Of a DNA stretch of 11,191 nucleotides, positions 1 through 7,050 are shown in pieces; position 1 is the first letter of the stretch; each line of letters opens with the position of its first letter. Both the position numbers and the translations under genes were made by a program. The notes beneath the pieces were generated by a model that made no database searches, was not told the origin of the DNA, and was given only the letters and a program-made list of their open reading frames with translations. The DNA is from Paracoccaceae bacterium (lineage in GTDB: Bacteria > Pseudomonadota > Alphaproteobacteria > Rhodobacterales > Rhodobacteraceae), in the NCBI GenBank assembly GCA_020832725.1, contig JAFIEC010000186.1, positions 1 to 11,191 on the forward strand. The letters run 5' to 3'.

Positions 1-393
1 ACCGCCGCAGCCCCGTCAGCCCCCTCGCAGGCGCAACGGGCCCGGGGCGCTGCCACCGGGCAGGCGGCCGGAGCATCGGGCAGGGCGGAGACAGCGACGA
101 CCGACCGGTCCGGGAGTGCGCAGGCGATGGCCGTCTGGGGCAGCCAGATCCGGGCACGGGTGGAACGCGCCCGGCGGCACCCCGGCACGGGCAGCGGCAC
201 GGCGGTGGTCGCCTTCACCCTGTCGCGGGAGGGGGCGCTGCTGGCTGTGCAGGTGGCACAGAGCTCGGGCCATGCAGCACTGGACCGGGCCGCGCTGGAG
301 GCGGTGCGGCGCGCCGCGCCGTTTCCCCCCGCACCGGACGGGATCCGGGCGGCGCAAAGCACGTTCAACCTGCCCGTGGCCTTTCGGCGCTGA
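1..393 (+). CDS. TonB-family protein, C-terminal part (5' end outside window)
   Basis: The reading frame is open from the first base to a TGA at 391-393, giving the last 130 residues of a protein that starts upstream of the window. The first ~40 visible residues are a low-complexity Ala/Gly/Ser/Thr linker, as expected for the periplasm-spanning part of TonB. The remaining ~88 residues match the TonB C-terminal domain: an IRARVERARRHP helix, GTAVVAFTLSREGALL, a QSSGHAALDRAALEAVRRAAPFPP segment and the closing FNLPVAFRR strand. TonB couples the proton-motive-force complex ExbB/ExbD in the inner membrane to outer-membrane TonB-dependent receptors. The N-terminal membrane anchor and Pro-rich part cannot be seen, so TonB itself and a TonB-like paralogue cannot be told apart. 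The gene ends tail to tail with the TRAP permease, only 3 bp away. Confidence 0.85.
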   Translation, partial: TAAAPSAPSQAQRARGAATGQAAGASGRAETATTDRSGSAQAMAVWGSQIRARVERARRHPGTGSGTAVVAFTLSREGALLAVQVAQSSGHAALDRAALEAVRRAAPFPPAPDGIRAAQSTFNLPVAFRR

Positions 394-396
394 GCC

Positions 397-2340
397 TCAC
401 TGCGGCCCGCGCTGCTCCTGTGGCGGGAGCTTTGCCGCCGCGTTCTCGCCAAGAACAACCTCGGGCGCGCGGCCCAGCCTGCGGCCCAGAAGCACCAGCG
501 CCGCCGCGCAACCGCCCAGCGCCACCCAGGCCACAGGTGCCACCGCCGCCACTGCGGCGGCCAGGAACAGCACCCGTTCGGGCCGGGGAATGGTACGCTC
601 CAGCATGCCCTCGATGGCCACCGCCAGCGCAAGGGCGGCCACCAGTCCCCCGAAGGCCGCCAGCACCACCTCGAGCGCCGCCCCCTGCCCCAGGATCGCC
701 GGGTTCCACACGAAGACGAAGGGCAGCGCAAAGCCCACCGCCGCCAGCTTGACCGCATCGAAGGCGATGGCGAAGGGGTCCTCCTCGGCGATGGCCGACG
801 CGGCCATGGCCGCCACCGCGATGGGCGGCGTCAGTGCCGAGAGAATGGCGAAATAGAGCAGGAACATGTGGGATTCGAGCAGCGGAAAGCCGACCTTGGC
901 CAGCGCCGGGCCAACCAGCACCGCAGCCAGGATATAGGCCGAGGGCGTCGGCATCCCGAGGCCGAGCACGATGGTGATCACCGCAGCGAGCAGCAATGTC
1001 GGAATCGCGTCGCCCCCCGAGACGGCGATGATGACATTGGCGGCCTTCATGCCCAGACCCGTCATCGACAGCCCGCCGATAACCAGCCCCGCCGCCGCAC
1101 AGGCCCCCGCTACGGGCAGCACCCTCAGCGTCGTCTCTCCCAGCGCCTCGATGATCGACCACAGGGCCATCCGCGTGACCGGCAACAAGGCCGCCGCCAG
1201 CACCACCGCAGCCGAGCCGATACCGGCGGTGAGCGTCGGCGAATAGCCCGACATCAGCACGCCGATCACCACGCAAAGCGGGATCAGGAACACCCATCCG
1301 GTGCGGAAGGTGCGGGCCAGCGTCATCCCTTCTTCCAGATAGGGGCTGAGGCCATGGCGCACGGCACGCAGGTGAACCTGGGCGAAGACGCCCGAATAAT
1401 AGAGCAGTGCCGGTATGATCGCGGCATAGACGATTTCCCGGTAGGGCACGCCCGTATATTCGGCCAGGATGAAGGCCGCCGAGCCCATGATCGGGGGCAT
1501 CGCACTGCCCCCGGTGGAGGCCGCCACCTCCACCGCGCCGGAAAAGCGCCGCGAATAGCCGAGGCGGCGCATGATCGGGATGGTGATGGAACCGGTGGCC
1601 ACCACATCGGAGGTGGGACTGCCCGACATCGTGCCGTAGAGGCCCGAGGAGATGACCGAGATCTTGGCCGGGCCGCCCCGGGTCTTGCCCGTGAGTGCCG
1701 AGGCGAGGTTGAAGAAGAACTCGCCCCCCCCGGCCTTGGCCAGAAGGGTTCCGAACATCACGAACAGGAACACATAGCTGGCCACCACCTGGATCGGCAG
1801 GCCGAAGATTCCGTCGGTGGTGTAGACGAGGATGTCGAGCAGGTATTCGAGGTCGTCGATTCCGTGCCCGAAAGGCGGCGGCAGGCGGGAGCCGAACAGG
1901 TTGTAGGCCAGAAACAGCAGCACGATCAGCGTCAGCCCCATGCCCGTGGTCCGCCGCGTGGCCTCAAGCGTCAGGAGCAGAAGCAGCGTGCCGAAGCCGT
2001 ATTGCGCGGGCGTCAGCGGGTCGAGGACCTGGATGCGGCTGGAGATGACATCGGCCTCGAAAAAGAAGAACACCCCGCAGGCAAGGCTTGCCAGGCTCAG
2101 CGCCCAGTCCGGAAGGGTGGGATTGTCAGGTGCGCGGGGGCTTGCGCCCACGGCGATGAACAGCAGCGTGAAAATGCCGGTCACGAACAGGATGCCGACG
2201 ATCAGCCGGTCGGAGATCACGAACAGATTGCCCCAGATGACCCCCGCGGCGAAGATCGCCGCGAGGAGGATCAGCACGCGGTGCGGCCAGCCCGTGAAGG
2301 ACCGCCGCCGCCCCGTTCTGACAAGGGCGCCAGCGCTCAC
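397..2340 (-). CDS. TRAP transporter permease, fused small and large subunits (4TM/12TM)
   Basis: This 647-residue inner-membrane protein is the permease of a TAXI-type TRAP transporter, a secondary importer driven by an ion gradient and fed by a periplasmic receptor. Residues 1-150 contain four to five hydrophobic segments (about 21-41, 46-64, 80-95, 114-126, 134-150) corresponding to the small DctQ-like subunit. From about 180 the large DctM-like subunit follows, with its signature stretches LYGTMSGSPTSDVVATG (234-250) and EVAASTGGSAMPPIMG (271-286). Extra hydrophobic segments occur near 560-625, before a polar C-terminal tail. The length is normal for the 4TM/12TM fusion family. The start is GTG at 2340, overlapping the stop of the receptor gene as GTGA. 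No good Shine-Dalgarno precedes it, so translation is probably coupled to the receptor. The substrate is not readable from the permease; an aromatic dicarboxylate is inferred from the neighbours. Confidence 0.93.
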   Translation of the reverse strand: MSAGALVRTGRRRSFTGWPHRVLILLAAIFAAGVIWGNLFVISDRLIVGILFVTGIFTLLFIAVGASPRAPDNPTLPDWALSLASLACGVFFFFEADVISSRIQVLDPLTPAQYGFGTLLLLLTLEATRRTTGMGLTLIVLLFLAYNLFGSRLPPPFGHGIDDLEYLLDILVYTTDGIFGLPIQVVASYVFLFVMFGTLLAKAGGGEFFFNLASALTGKTRGGPAKISVISSGLYGTMSGSPTSDVVATGSITIPIMRRLGYSRRFSGAVEVAASTGGSAMPPIMGSAAFILAEYTGVPYREIVYAAIIPALLYYSGVFAQVHLRAVRHGLSPYLEEGMTLARTFRTGWVFLIPLCVVIGVLMSGYSPTLTAGIGSAAVVLAAALLPVTRMALWSIIEALGETTLRVLPVAGACAAAGLVIGGLSMTGLGMKAANVIIAVSGGDAIPTLLLAAVITIVLGLGMPTPSAYILAAVLVGPALAKVGFPLLESHMFLLYFAILSALTPPIAVAAMAASAIAEEDPFAIAFDAVKLAAVGFALPFVFVWNPAILGQGAALEVVLAAFGGLVAALALAVAIEGMLERTIPRPERVLFLAAAVAAVAPVAWVALGGCAAALVLLGRRLGRAPEVVLGENAAAKLPPQEQRGPQ

Positions 2341-3326
2341 TGCAAGAGGCCGGCTTCGCGAAAGGCCCGCTCGGCACCCGGATGGAAGGGCACCACCGTG
2401 GGCGCGGCCAGCAGCGCCGTGTCAAGCGCCCGCATCGCGCCATGCACGCCCCGCACCTCGTCGACATGGGCGATGAGCGCCGATGTCAGGGAATGGGCGG
2501 CATCCTCCGACATGGTCTCGGAGGCGATCAGCACCGCGCCCAGCGCCAGCGAGGCGGCATCCTCGGGCTGGTTGCTGTAGCTGCCGCCGGGGATGGTGAA
2601 GGCGATGGTGCCGAATTGCGCGCTCATCGCGGCGATCACGTCGTCGGGGATCGTGAGCAGGATCACATCGTTGTTCTCGTCGATCGCACGGAACGAGCTG
2701 TGGCCCACGAAGATGCCGTTGGTGACCAGATCGATCCGCCCGTCGCGCAGCAGGTCGGCCTGTTCGGCCGATGCGGCCCGCACGATCGTCCCGCCATTGG
2801 CACGGATGCTCTCTTCGGTAACGCCCGCAGCCTCCAGCATGCCCAGTGCCACGTCGCCCGTGATGTTGCCGGGGCGGTTGACGCCGATACGGATGGGCGC
2901 GCCGCTGGTGGCGATGTCGGCCAGCGTCTGGATGCCATGACGCTCGGCCACGGCCTTGTTCAGGAAGAAGTGCATGGGCGCCCAGTTGTACATGGTGCCG
3001 ATGGCGCGCAGGTTGGTGACCGGCTCCCGGAACGGCTCGGTCCCGGCGAGGGCCAGCTTGATCTCGGCATCATGGGCAAGGCCCAGATCGCTGCGGTTGG
3101 CAGCCAGAAGGGCAATGTTGGCAAACCCGCCGCCGGTGGCCTGATAGGTGACGACAGAGGCCGGATCGGCCGCCTTCACGGCACGGTCGAGGCCCGCACC
3201 CAGAAGCGACCACAGCCCGCCGGGGCTGGCACCGGACAGCGTCAGGTTGAGCGGCTGGGCCTGCACGGCCCCGGCCATCAGCGAAAGACCCAGCCCGAAG
3301 GCCGTGGCGAATTGCCGAAGTTTCAT
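2337..3326 (-). CDS. TAXI family TRAP transporter substrate-binding protein
   Basis: This 329-residue periplasmic receptor delivers its ligand to the fused TRAP permease encoded immediately downstream. A clear signal peptide is present: charged MKLRQ, a hydrophobic core, then the cleavage motif VQA after residue 23. The mature part has the TAXI layout: the opening LTLSGASPGGLWSLLGAGLDRAV, the early GGGFANIALLAANRSDLGLAHD region, a central IRIGVNRPGN segment, and the C-terminal VVPFHPGAERAFREAGLL, which resembles the PxHPGAxRYYRE ending common in the family. The ATG at 3326 is preceded by a good GGGAGG ribosome site. TAXI receptors have few characterised ligands, glutamate and 2-oxoglutarate among them. 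The surrounding pathway suggests that this one binds phthalate or a close analogue, but that is inference. It is separated from the oxygenase gene by a 126-bp gap containing two strong hairpins. Confidence 0.93.
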   Translation of the reverse strand: MKLRQFATAFGLGLSLMAGAVQAQPLNLTLSGASPGGLWSLLGAGLDRAVKAADPASVVTYQATGGGFANIALLAANRSDLGLAHDAEIKLALAGTEPFREPVTNLRAIGTMYNWAPMHFFLNKAVAERHGIQTLADIATSGAPIRIGVNRPGNITGDVALGMLEAAGVTEESIRANGGTIVRAASAEQADLLRDGRIDLVTNGIFVGHSSFRAIDENNDVILLTIPDDVIAAMSAQFGTIAFTIPGGSYSNQPEDAASLALGAVLIASETMSEDAAHSLTSALIAHVDEVRGVHGAMRALDTALLAAPTVVPFHPGAERAFREAGLLQ

Positions 3327-3395
3327 GTTGTCCTCCCTCTCCTCTGCATCTTGCAGCCCTGCGCGCGCATGGGTTCGGCCCTGCGCATGTCCTTG

Positions 3396-3411
3396 CCCCC
3401 CGGCCGGGGGG
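3396..3411. other. Perfect GC palindrome in the oxygenase-receptor gap
   Basis: CCCCCCGGCCGGGGGG is a perfect 16-bp palindrome in the 126-bp gap between the oxygenase and the TAXI receptor gene. As RNA it could form a six-base G/C stem with a tight loop. On the transcribed minus strand it follows the larger hairpin at 3414-3439 and lies about 70 bases before the receptor start. No U-tract follows, so it does not look like an ordinary intrinsic terminator. Confidence 0.6.
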
Positions 3412-3413
3412 TT

Positions 3414-3439
3414 GGCAGCGCCCCGCCGGGGGCGCTGCC
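3414..3439 (-). terminator. Strong intercistronic hairpin (11-bp stem, 4-nt loop), terminator-like or RNA-processing element
   Basis: The arms GGCAGCGCCCC (3414-3424) and GGGGCGCTGCC (3429-3439) are perfectly complementary around a four-base loop. The element lies 13 bases past the oxygenase stop codon on the transcribed strand. There is no T-run on either side, so Rho-independent termination should be inefficient. A role as partial terminator, 3'-end stabiliser for the oxygenase mRNA or processing site is inferred. The structure is seen directly in the sequence; its function is not. Confidence 0.55.
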
Positions 3440-3452
3440 GGTATCGGTGGCG

Positions 3453-4730
3453 CTATTCGGCGGCCTTGGTGGCGGCGTCCGACAGGGTGCGCCAGTCGAG
3501 GTCCTTGGAAAACACCCCCTCGCGCGAGGCGATGGCGGCATGGCGCGGGCGCGGCTCGGTGGCGCCCAGCGCGGACCCGTCCTCGGCCATGCGGCGCGCG
3601 GCATCCACCATCAGGCGGCGAAACTCCACGATGGCAAGGTCGGAGGCGCCCAGAATGTCGTTGGTCCGGTCCACGATCGGCCCCATCGAGACCCACATCA
3701 CGATATCCTGGTTGGGAATCCCCTTCACACCGGTGAAATTGCCCAGCTTCATCGCCTGACGGTCCTGGAGAAAGCGGTTCTCGGGCTGGCGCCGGGACAC
3801 CCAGCGATCATCCAGATGGATGCCCTTCTGCACATGGTTGAACTTGCGCCAATCCTCGGTGGAGGGGCAATCCTGCCCACCCCATGCGATGAAGTGGAAA
3901 TGGCTGGTCTCGTCGTCGATGGGCACGATGACGGTGGCCACGTTGTAGCTGCTGTTGGGCGGGATGAGCGAGGTGAAGGGCGCGATGTATTCGGTGATCC
4001 GCAGATAGTTGTGGGTGGCCGCGTTCTTCATCGGCGTGCGGATCGCGGCATAGTGAAAGCCGTAGTCGGTGGTCTGGGTCTGCATCCGGGGCGAGCGGTC
4101 GGTCGAGGGGCGATACCAGCTCTTGTCGTCGGCGGCCGCCCCCTTCACCCGTGCCGGCACCATGTCAGAGGAATGCAGGCTGGAGGAATGGGCGGAATCG
4201 ATCTGCCCCTCGGTGATCTGGGCCCAGTTGGCGGGAATGCGCACCTTGAGGATGGCGATCGGCGTATCCTCGGTGGGGGCGAAGGCGGGCGGCTGGAAGG
4301 GATACTTTTCATCCGCCTCGCCCAGCCATGCCCAGACAAAGCCGCCCCATTCCACCGTATCATACGACCGGTGCCGGACCTTGCCCTGCAGCGGGCTGCC
4401 CTCGGGCTCGGAGCTCATGGCGACGCAACGGCCCTTCACGTCGAACTTCCAGCCATGATAGAGGCAACGCAGCCCGGCCTCCTCGTTGCGGCCATAGATC
4501 AGCGAGGCGCGGCGGTGCGGGCACAGTTCGTCCAGCAGGCCGAGGTCACCGTTCGAATCGCGGAAGGCGACATAGCGGCGCCCCAATGCCTCTACCAGCA
4601 GGGGGGTGCCGTCGGGCTCCTCCACCTCTTCGATCAGGCAGACAGGCACCCAGTGCCGGCGCATCAGCTGCCCCATGGGCGCGTCGTTCTCGACACGGCA
4701 CAGAAGGTCGTTTTCCTCGGGCGTGAGCAT
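3453..4730 (-). CDS. Rieske ring-hydroxylating oxygenase alpha subunit, phthalate 4,5-dioxygenase type
   Basis: This 425-residue protein is the oxygenase component of a two-component Rieske non-heme iron system, expected to convert phthalate with O2 to cis-4,5-dihydro-4,5-dihydroxyphthalate. The Rieske [2Fe-2S] motif is C70-P-H72 ... C89-L-Y-H92. The mononuclear iron site is in EGQIDSAHSSSLH: E174, the bridging D178, and ligands H181 and H186. From memory of the phthalate dioxygenase literature, the bridging Asp is also numbered 178 in the Burkholderia enzyme, and two arginines that hold the phthalate carboxylates in the Comamonas enzyme are R207 and R244. This protein has Arg at both positions. 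The C-terminal SMGPIVDRTNDILGASD region is also family-like. The ATG at 4730 has a GAGGAGGAAA ribosome site. There is no beta subunit, as usual for this homo-oligomeric class. Its reductase is encoded divergently at 4901. The name phthalate dioxygenase is probable; another aromatic carboxylate cannot be excluded. Confidence 0.9.
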   Translation of the reverse strand: MLTPEENDLLCRVENDAPMGQLMRRHWVPVCLIEEVEEPDGTPLLVEALGRRYVAFRDSNGDLGLLDELCPHRRASLIYGRNEEAGLRCLYHGWKFDVKGRCVAMSSEPEGSPLQGKVRHRSYDTVEWGGFVWAWLGEADEKYPFQPPAFAPTEDTPIAILKVRIPANWAQITEGQIDSAHSSSLHSSDMVPARVKGAAADDKSWYRPSTDRSPRMQTQTTDYGFHYAAIRTPMKNAATHNYLRITEYIAPFTSLIPPNSSYNVATVIVPIDDETSHFHFIAWGGQDCPSTEDWRKFNHVQKGIHLDDRWVSRRQPENRFLQDRQAMKLGNFTGVKGIPNQDIVMWVSMGPIVDRTNDILGASDLAIVEFRRLMVDAARRMAEDGSALGATEPRPRHAAIASREGVFSKDLDWRTLSDAATKAAE

Positions 4731-4900
4731 GGTTTCCTCCTCGGGCGGTGGTCTGGGCCGCAGAGGGCGGCACCCGGTCTCGTCCCGCCGGGCTTCCGCA
4801 CTATGGTTGCAGTGTACCCGCCGGGCGCGGTGCGCGTCCAGCAGGTTGACGTGTTAAGTTTAGATATCTAACGTCGCAAGATCAAGCATCGGGGGGAAAC
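4731..4900. promoter_or_regulatory. Divergent control region of the phthalate-type cluster
   Basis: This 170-bp gap is the only one between head-to-head genes in the cluster, so it must hold the promoters of both arms. It is GC-rich near the oxygenase and becomes AT-rich at about 4843-4886. Candidate plus-strand promoter: TTGACG (4846-4851), 17-bp spacer, TAACGT (4869-4874). Candidate minus-strand promoter: TTGATC (reading plus 4885-4880), 17-bp spacer, TAAACT (reading plus 4862-4857). The two overlap, and both cover the palindrome at 4860-4871. The hexamers are moderate matches picked by eye, so exact positions are tentative; the overall assignment is sound. Confidence 0.65.
4860..4871. promoter_or_regulatory. 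Palindromic operator candidate TTAG-N4-CTAA
   Basis: TTAGATATCTAA is a perfect 12-bp palindrome in the middle of the divergent promoter region, between or inside the predicted -35/-10 elements of both directions. Short arms GACGT (4848-4852) and ACGTC (4871-4875) flank it. The half-site layout TTAG-N4-CTAA is the same as that of the SlyA consensus TTAGCAAGCTAA, so a MarR/SlyA-type regulator is a reasonable guess. No regulator gene is in the window to support it. A single bound repressor here would control both arms. Confidence 0.5.
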
Positions 4901-5848
4901 ATGACCGAAGAACCGGCCAGCCGGGAGCTTGTGGTCGTCGCGCGCAGGGCGCTGACACCGGACATCGCGGAATTCACGCTTGCCGATCCGGAGGGTGCCG
5001 CGCTCGACCCGTTCGAGCCGGGGGCCCACATCACCGTGGAGACGCCGGCGGGCGCCATGCGCCGCTATTCGCTGGTCAATGACGGCGACGCGCCCGCCAC
5101 ATATGTGATCGCCCTGAAGCGCGAGGCCGATTCGCGGGGCGGGTCTGCGTCGATGCATGCCGAGGCGCAGGAGGGCACGCGCCTGCGCGTCCAGCCACCC
5201 GAGAACAGCTTTCCACTGGTCGAGGCGCCCTCCTACCTGCTGATCGCTGGCGGCATCGGCATCACGCCGATACAGGCGATGGGCCGGGCCCTGCAGGCGC
5301 GCGGCAAGCCGTTCGAGATGATCTATTGCACCCGCGACGCCGAGGGCACCGCCTATCGCGACGAGGTGGCCGCATTGGGTGGCAAGGTGACGATCCATCA
5401 TGACGGCGGCGACATCGACGCGATGTATGATTTCTGGGACCATTTCGAAAAGCCCACGGCCGCCCATGTCTATTGTTGCGGGCCTTCGCCGCTGATGGAG
5501 GAGATCCGGGCGGTCTCGGGCCACTGGCCGGAAGGGCGCATCCATTTCGAGGATTTCAAGCCCGTCGAGGTGGTGCGCGCCGACGATGTCGCCTTTACAG
5601 TGCGGCTGGCCTCCACGGGGGCCGTGGTCGAGGTGCCCGAGGACCGCACCATCCTCGAGGCCCTGCGCGATGCCGGCGTGCGCACCGTCTCCTCCTGCGA
5701 GAGCGGCACCTGCGGCACCTGCCGGACGCGGCTGATCTCGGGCACGGCCGATCACCGCGACATGGTGCTGATGGACGAGGAAAAGGACAGCCACATCATG
5801 ATCTGCATCTCCCGCAGCGCGGGTGGAGAACTTGTCCTTGACCTCTGA
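4901..5848 (+). CDS. Phthalate dioxygenase reductase family protein (FMN, NADH, [2Fe-2S])
   Basis: This 315-residue protein passes electrons from NAD(P)H through FMN and a plant-type ferredoxin centre to the Rieske oxygenase. Domain order is that of phthalate dioxygenase reductase and VanB. The N-terminal FMN-binding barrel has RRYSLVN (54-60). The nucleotide-binding domain has the GGIGITP loop (117-123) and YCCGP (191-195). The C-terminal ferredoxin domain has four cluster cysteines at C266, C271, C274 and C302 in the CESGTCGTC...C pattern. All key residues are present and the length is typical. The ATG at 4901 follows a G-rich GGGGGG ribosome site (4891-4896). It is the first gene of the plus-strand arm and overlaps the dehydrogenase gene. 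Cytoplasmic; the partner is inferred to be the oxygenase encoded divergently. Confidence 0.93.
   Translation: MTEEPASRELVVVARRALTPDIAEFTLADPEGAALDPFEPGAHITVETPAGAMRRYSLVNDGDAPATYVIALKREADSRGGSASMHAEAQEGTRLRVQPPENSFPLVEAPSYLLIAGGIGITPIQAMGRALQARGKPFEMIYCTRDAEGTAYRDEVAALGGKVTIHHDGGDIDAMYDFWDHFEKPTAAHVYCCGPSPLMEEIRAVSGHWPEGRIHFEDFKPVEVVRADDVAFTVRLASTGAVVEVPEDRTILEALRDAGVRTVSSCESGTCGTCRTRLISGTADHRDMVLMDEEKDSHIMICISRSAGGELVLDL
5825..5829 (+). promoter_or_regulatory. Ribosome binding site GGAGA deciding the dehydrogenase start
   Basis: A purine-rich GGAGA run (5825-5829) lies inside the end of the reductase gene, eight bases before a TTG at 5838. The alternative GTG at 5823 has no comparable site upstream and would include this motif in its own coding sequence. 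This favours TTG 5838 as the start of the dehydrogenase. Confidence 0.5.
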
Positions 5849-7022
5849 GCCCGCCCTGAGGCTGGGCGTGGCCGGGCTGGGGCGGGCCTTCATGCTCACC
5901 CTTCCCAGCCTGCTGGCGGATCCGCGCCTGCGTCTGGTCGCTGCGGCCGCGCCCAGGGCGGAGTCGCGCGCCGCCTTCGAGGCGCGATTCGGCGGCAGGG
6001 CCTATGCCGACGTGGCCGCCCTCTGCGCCGATCCGGAGGTCGAGGCGATCTATGTCGCGACACCCCACCAGATGCACCGCGACCATGCGCTGACGGCGTT
6101 GGCGGCGGGGCGGCATGTGCTGGTGGACAAGCCGCTCGCTGTCACGATGGAGGACGGGGCGGCGATGGTTCAGGCCGCGCGCGCGGCCGGGCGGCACCTG
6201 ATCGTGGGGCCCAGCCACAGCTTCGACGCCCCCGTGCTGCAGGCGCGCGACCTTCTCGCCTCGGGCGCGCTGGGCAGGGTGGGGATGATCCATGCGCTGA
6301 ACTACACCGATTTCCTGTATCGCCCCCGCCGCCCCGAGGAACTGGTCACCGATGCGGGCGGCGGTGTGATCTTCAGCCAGGCCATCCACCAGATCGATGT
6401 GGTGCGCCTGCTGGCGGGCGGCATGGCCGAGAGCGTCTATGCCCGCACCGCCGCCTGGGACAGCGCCCGGCCGACCGAGGGGGCTTATTCCGCGCTGCTG
6501 TCCTTTGCGGGCGGGGCCTTTGCCAGCCTGACCTATTCGGGCTATGCCCAGTTCGACAGCGACGAATGGATGGGCTGGACCGGCGAGCTGGGCCACCCTA
6601 GGGATCCTGCGGATTATGGCCGCGCCCGCCGCGCCCTCGCCCGCGTCGCAGGCCCCGAGGAGGAAGCGGCACTCAAGTCGCAGCGCACCTTCGGCGCGGT
6701 CCCGGTCCCCGCGCCTGCCCCCATGGCCGAGCATTTCGGCCCCGTGATCGTGTCGACCGAGCGCGGCGACCTGCGCCTGACACCCGAGGGGCTGTGGCTT
6801 TACGGGCACGAAGAGCGGCGCTTTCTGCCCGCGCCCACGGGCCGCGCGCCGCGCGCGCCGGTGGTGGATGCCCTGTGGTCGGCCCTGCGCGAGGGACAGG
6901 CACCGGCACAATCCGGCGCATGGGGGCTTGCCAGCCTCGAGGTCTGCCATGCCATCCTGCGCTCCGCCGCCACCGGCGAGCCCGTGGCCCTGTCGCGGCA
7001 GGTGGCACCGGGCACGCCCTGA
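5838..7022 (+). CDS. Gfo/Idh/MocA family oxidoreductase, phthalate cis-dihydrodiol dehydrogenase type
   Basis: This protein is expected to oxidise cis-4,5-dihydro-4,5-dihydroxyphthalate to 4,5-dihydroxyphthalate with NAD(P)+. The N-terminal Rossmann fold starts LRLGVAGLGRAFM. ATPHQMHRDHALTALAAGRHVLVDKPLAV carries the family's nucleotide/catalytic signature, with DKP in place of the usual EKP. The C-terminal half contains GGGVIFSQAIHQIDVVRLL, where the His and Asp normally act in catalysis. The start is uncertain. TTG 5838 (394 residues, MTSEPALRLGVAGLG) has a well-spaced GGAGA and gives the N-terminal length I expect for the family. GTG 5823 (399 residues) is the alternative. Either start lies inside the reductase gene (11 or 26 bp overlap), indicating translational coupling. 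The substrate assignment rests on the reductase and decarboxylase neighbours; by fold alone a sugar or inositol dehydrogenase would be possible. Confidence 0.88.
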   Translation: MTSEPALRLGVAGLGRAFMLTLPSLLADPRLRLVAAAAPRAESRAAFEARFGGRAYADVAALCADPEVEAIYVATPHQMHRDHALTALAAGRHVLVDKPLAVTMEDGAAMVQAARAAGRHLIVGPSHSFDAPVLQARDLLASGALGRVGMIHALNYTDFLYRPRRPEELVTDAGGGVIFSQAIHQIDVVRLLAGGMAESVYARTAAWDSARPTEGAYSALLSFAGGAFASLTYSGYAQFDSDEWMGWTGELGHPRDPADYGRARRALARVAGPEEEAALKSQRTFGAVPVPAPAPMAEHFGPVIVSTERGDLRLTPEGLWLYGHEERRFLPAPTGRAPRAPVVDALWSALREGQAPAQSGAWGLASLEVCHAILRSAATGEPVALSRQVAPGTP

Positions 7023-7050
7023 GAGGCCCAGAACAAACCGGGAGGAACAC

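Noticed and set aside
365..1297. A 310-codon minus-strand frame inside the TRAP permease
   Set aside because: It is a frame-shifted reading of the permease with Gly/Ala/Arg-rich low-complexity sequence; the permease frame is continuous and needs no frameshift.
868..2580. A 570-codon plus-strand open frame opposite the TRAP permease
   Set aside because: The translation is rich in His, Arg, Gln and Asp without any domain, and the opposite strand encodes a textbook TRAP permease over the same bases.
2382..4871. An 829-codon open frame on the plus strand opposite the TAXI receptor and oxygenase genes
   Set aside because: It is an artefact of high third-position GC. Its translation is His/Arg/Gly/Ala-rich with no recognisable domain, whereas both minus-strand genes it covers have clear families, motifs and ribosome sites.
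4868..5899. A 343-codon minus-strand frame opposite the reductase
   Set aside because: It lies opposite a complete reductase with all cofactor motifs and would also cross the divergent control region; it has no family resemblance.
6868..7050. In-frame upstream extension of the decarboxylase
   Set aside because: It overlaps the dehydrogenase end and reads as Arg/Pro-rich low-complexity sequence; the ATG at 7051 has a near-ideal ribosome site and matches the family N-terminus.
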